From assembly GCA_029558955.1 (NCBI GenBank), contig JAKQCW010000303.1:1-42247 (forward strand): a stretch of DNA of 42,247 nucleotides, given 5' to 3'. How positions within the stretch are numbered: the stretch's first letter is position 1; each line of letters begins with the position of its first letter. Positions 39,433-42,247 of the stretch are shown here, in pieces. Source of the DNA: Chloroflexota bacterium. Lineage in GTDB: Bacteria > Chloroflexota > Anaerolineae > JAAEKA01. A program made the position numbers and the translations under genes. The notes under the pieces are model-generated. The model worked only from the letters and a program-made list of their open reading frames with translations, was not told the DNA's origin and searched no databases.

Positions 39433-42051
39433 ATGACGACGACCCGTTCCGGCGCTGAACTGCCCAGTGCAAGAGCCAGCCGTGCGCCTGCCCTCAGCGG
39501 CGCAGATCCGGCCAGCGACCCTGCGCCCATTCCCAGTTCATCCGTCAACAAGCCTGCGCGCCGGCTTCTGAGCCCCCGCTGGGCCAAAGTTGGCCGCGAT
39601 CTGACCAGCCACCGGATGCGCTCGCTGCTGGTGGTGCTCTCCATCGCGGTGGGCGTCTTCGCCGTCGGCGTGATCGTGGGCACGCGCCAGATTCTCAACC
39701 ATCAGCTCCATGCCAGCTTCGCAGCGGTCAACCCCAGCGATGCCATTCTGGGCACCAGCGGCTTCGACGCCGACACCCTGACGGCCATCCGGCGCATGCC
39801 GGAGGTCGAATCGGCCTCGGCCCGCTTCAGCCTCTACACCCGCGCCCATCTGGGCGATGGCCGCTGGCTGGAGCTGACGCTCTTTGCCCTGCCCGACTGG
39901 CAGGACATCCCCCTCAACATCGTGCGGCAGGAAAGCGGCCCGTGGCCGCCGGCGCGCGACGCCATCGCCGTGGAACGCATGTCCCTGCCCATGCTGGACG
40001 CTGCCATCGGCGACAGCCTGACGCTGGAGCTGCCCGACGGCCGCCGGCGCACGGTAAACGTGACGGGAACCGCCCACGACATCAACCTGCCGCCGGCCCG
40101 TTTCACCAACCAGGCGTTCGGCTACGTGACCTTCGATACCCTGGAGCGGTGGGGAATTCCGAAACGCTTCACCAGCCTCAGCATCCGGGCGGCCGATCCC
40201 GCGTCCGGAGTCAAGGATCACGCCTACGTCCAGCAAGTCACCGATCTGGTCCAGGACAAGCTGGAAAAGGGCGGGCGGGCGGTCAATTTCACCTACGTGG
40301 CCGACCCGAAGAAGCATCCCGCCGACGAGGTGCTGAACCCCGTCTTTCTGCTGCTGGGCGTGCTGGGGCTGCTCTCGCTCCTCCTGAGCGCGTTTCTGGT
40401 GGTGAACACCATCGCCGCGGTCATGGCGCAGCAGGTGCGTCAGATCGGCGTGATGAAGACCATCGGCGCCGGCTTCGGCCAGATCGTCCGGCTCTACCTC
40501 GGCATGGTGCTGATCTTCGGCCTGCTGGCGCTGCTGGTGGCGCTGCCGGCCGGCGTGGCCGGCGCCTATGGCTTCACCATCTTCCTGTCGCAGTTCCTCA
40601 ACTTCGACGTGGTCTATGAAGGGGTTCCCCTGAGCGCGCTCGCGGTGCAGGTGCTGGTGGGCCTGCTGGTGCCGCTGGCCGCCGCGCTGATCCCCATCTA
40701 CAGCGGCGCGAGGGTCACCATTCGCGAGGCCATCAGCAATTACGGCCTGGGCCAGGGGCGTTTTGGCCACGGCCCAGCCGACCGCTTCCTGGTGGCCAGC
40801 CAACGTTACGCGCCCTGGCTCAGCCGCCCGCTGGTCATCTCGCTGCGCAACACCTTTCGCCGCAAAGGCCGGCTGGCGCTGACCATGACGACGCTGACTC
40901 TGGGCGGGGCGATCTTCATCGCGGTGCTGTCGGTGCGCACGTCGCTCTACCAGACGGTGGACGACGCCATCAGAAACAACAACTTCCACATCGTCATCGG
41001 CTTCGACCGCGACCTGCGGGTTGAGGTCTTGCAGAACGAGGCGCTGCAGGTTCCCGGCGTCATCGCGGCCGAAAGCTGGGGCCGCGCCAGCACCCGGCGC
41101 CAACGGCCTGACGCGCCCGACGACGCTGGCGTGCCCGGTTTCCCGCTGTCCGGCCAGTCGGAAGGGCTCGGGGCAACCCCTCCCGGCATGAGGGGGGGCG
41201 AGAGCGACGAGATACGCCTCCTGGCCCCGCCGGCCGACAGCCAGATGATCCAGCCGCAGTTGACGGCCGGCCGCTGGCTGCTGCCAGAGGATGAAAACGC
41301 GCTGGTGGTGAACACCAATTTCATGGATGCCGAGGAGGACGTCGCCATCGGCGACACCATCACGCTGCGCATCGACGGCAAGGACAGCGACTGGGTGGTG
41401 GTGGGCGTGGCAGAAGGGGTGTTGGACCAGGCGACCATCTACACCAACAGCGAGTATTTCGGCCGGCTGACCGGCCGGGCCGGCCGGGCCAACAGCCTGC
41501 GCGTCCTGACCGACAGCGAGGATCCCGCCGAACACCGGCGCATCGCCGCGGCGTTGGAACACCACTTCGAGGACGCCGGCTACCACGTGACGCAGCTCTC
41601 CACCCGCGCCGAGAACCTGGAAGGGACCGAATACCAGTTCAGCATTCTGGTCAACATGCTACTGGTGATGACCTTCCTGATGGCGTTGGTGGGGGGTCTG
41701 GGTCTGATGGGCACCATGAGCATCAGCGTCATCGAGCGCACCCGCGAGATCGGGGTCATGCGGGCCATCGGCGCCGCCACGCGCGCCATCCTCCAGATCA
41801 TCATCGTGGAAGGGGTGCTGATCGGCCTGATCAGTTGGGCGCAGGCCACCCTTTTGGCTTTCCCGCTGAGCCGGCTGTTGAGCGATCAGGTGGGGATTGC
41901 CTTCACCGATTCCCCCCTCAGCTTTTCCTTTTCCTTGCCCGCCATCGCCCTCTGGCTGCTCATCGTGGCCCTGGTCGCGGCGCTGGCCAGCTACCTGCCC
42001 GCCCGCACCGCCTCACGCCTGACCGTGCGCGAGGTGTTGGCGTATGAGTGA
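39433..42051 (+). CDS. ABC transporter permease with two FtsX domains (MacB/LolC-like)
   Basis: Inner-membrane permease partner of the ATPase just upstream; 872 residues. The N-terminal helix SLLVVLSIAVGVFAVGVIVG is followed by a large extracytoplasmic MacB_PCD domain, then an FtsX core (VFLLLGVLGLLSLLLSAFLVVNTIAAVMAQQVRQIGVMKTIGA, about 300-345) with two more helices. A second set (LRNTFRRKGRLALTMTTLTLGG..., second PCD, and VNMLLVMTFLMALVGGLGLMGTMSISVIERTREIGVMRAIGA) makes the typical tandem FtsX permease. ATG 39433 is chosen over 39358. The stop TGA is the first of 13 perfect TRATGCG heptamers. Confidence 0.92.
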   Translation: MTTTRSGAELPSARASRAPALSGADPASDPAPIPSSSVNKPARRLLSPRWAKVGRDLTSHRMRSLLVVLSIAVGVFAVGVIVGTRQILNHQLHASFAAVNPSDAILGTSGFDADTLTAIRRMPEVESASARFSLYTRAHLGDGRWLELTLFALPDWQDIPLNIVRQESGPWPPARDAIAVERMSLPMLDAAIGDSLTLELPDGRRRTVNVTGTAHDINLPPARFTNQAFGYVTFDTLERWGIPKRFTSLSIRAADPASGVKDHAYVQQVTDLVQDKLEKGGRAVNFTYVADPKKHPADEVLNPVFLLLGVLGLLSLLLSAFLVVNTIAAVMAQQVRQIGVMKTIGAGFGQIVRLYLGMVLIFGLLALLVALPAGVAGAYGFTIFLSQFLNFDVVYEGVPLSALAVQVLVGLLVPLAAALIPIYSGARVTIREAISNYGLGQGRFGHGPADRFLVASQRYAPWLSRPLVISLRNTFRRKGRLALTMTTLTLGGAIFIAVLSVRTSLYQTVDDAIRNNNFHIVIGFDRDLRVEVLQNEALQVPGVIAAESWGRASTRRQRPDAPDDAGVPGFPLSGQSEGLGATPPGMRGGESDEIRLLAPPADSQMIQPQLTAGRWLLPEDENALVVNTNFMDAEEDVAIGDTITLRIDGKDSDWVVVGVAEGVLDQATIYTNSEYFGRLTGRAGRANSLRVLTDSEDPAEHRRIAAALEHHFEDAGYHVTQLSTRAENLEGTEYQFSILVNMLLVMTFLMALVGGLGLMGTMSISVIERTREIGVMRAIGAATRAILQIIIVEGVLIGLISWAQATLLAFPLSRLLSDQVGIAFTDSPLSFSFSLPAIALWLLIVALVAALASYLPARTASRLTVREVLAYE

Positions 42052-42139
42052 TGCGTGATGCGTGATGCGTAATGCGTGATGCGTGATGCGTAATGCGTAA
42101 TGCGTGATGCGTGATGCGTAATGCGTAATGCGTAATGCG
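42049..42139 (+). repeat. Perfect 13-unit heptamer array (TRATGCG)
   Basis: Thirteen uninterrupted units, each TGATGCG or TAATGCG, filling the whole gap from the permease stop codon to 1 bp before the stop of the gene on the other strand. Only the third letter position (A/G) varies. All units are in sense orientation to the permease. Confidence 0.97.
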
Positions 42140-42140
42140 T

Positions 42141-42247
42141 TTACACTGAGTCGCGAATTGGTATAGGAATTTCGTAGGCGGGCATGGGCCAGTTGCTGAC
42201 GGCGATGCCCTCGATGGCGGCCATAGCGGCCTGAAAATGGTCTGCGA
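42141..42247 (-). CDS. 3' end of an unidentified gene
   Basis: The minus strand reads 34 sense codons and TAA at 42143-42141: a helix-like FQAAMAAIEGIAVSNW then MPAYEIPIPIRDSV at the C-terminus. I do not recognise it. Its stop stands directly beside the heptamer array, which is antisense to it. Confidence 0.5.
   Translation of the reverse strand, partial: ADHFQAAMAAIEGIAVSNWPMPAYEIPIPIRDSV

Noticed and set aside
39538..41586. 682-residue - strand ORF
   Set aside because: Antisense shadow of the ABC permease; low-complexity composition.

Overview
The window looks like chromosomal DNA of a GC-rich, free-living bacterium, most likely a member of the Chloroflexota close to Caldilineae/Anaerolineae. 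This is an inference from the gene mix: type 2 IPP isomerase, mitochondrial-type aconitase, a GT39-PA14-NHL fusion, a dockerin-tagged M28 peptidase, a LysM-CAP protein, and dense families of interspersed repeats. No rRNA, tRNA, CRISPR array or complete transposon was found.

Layout. 1-2.4 kb (- strand): polyprenyl synthetase (cut by the window edge) and fni, separated by a 349-bp heptamer array. 2.5-6.9 kb (+): acyl carrier protein, mobA, an alkyltransferase-like protein, a nitrilase-fold protein lacking its catalytic Cys, and a GH13 glycosidase. 7.3-10.9 kb (-): a tight five-gene operon (two small proteins, LysE exporter, GNAT, RCK-bearing AspT/YidE-type transporter). 10.9-11.8 kb: a repeat-rich gap. 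11.8-17.7 kb (+): gyrA, an AlbA_2/HATPase regulator, an exported protein and a LysM-CAP protein. 18.2-23.5 kb (-): HAD phosphatase, small membrane protein, second GH13, K+ channel with two RCK modules, ferritin-like protein. 23.6-32.3 kb (-): aconitase, GT39-PA14-NHL protein, GNAT and M28 peptidase. 32.5-37.5 kb (+): dinB, a PstI/BsuBI-type restriction-modification pair with base composition unlike its neighbours, an alpha/beta hydrolase and PlsC. 37.6-38.4 kb (-): GNAT and SnoaL-like protein. 38.6-42.05 kb (+): ABC ATPase and FtsX/MacB permease. A partial gene enters from the right edge on the - strand.

The most unusual feature is a set of period-7 arrays, core TRANNCG (R = A/G), that sit exactly at gene 3' ends. 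In all five genes that run into an array in the sense direction, the stop codon is the TAA or TGA of an array heptamer. Because 7 is not a multiple of 3, three heptamers give stops in all three frames. Three of the four array-bearing gaps are bounded by inward-facing arrays, so they would stop translation from either side. I know of no description of such a 'portable stop' repeat and rank it first. Other repeat families are a GGTCGGAGACC hairpin, 94-bp tandem stem-loops, and a TIR-bounded element before gyrA whose relative lies in frame inside the GT39 gene.

Eight sigma70-like promoters with exact 17-bp spacers are visible. Three of them (dinB, the restriction enzyme, the CAP protein) put the predicted +1 at the A of the ATG, which suggests leaderless mRNAs. 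No computation was run: all calls are by reading the sequence and recalling family motifs.
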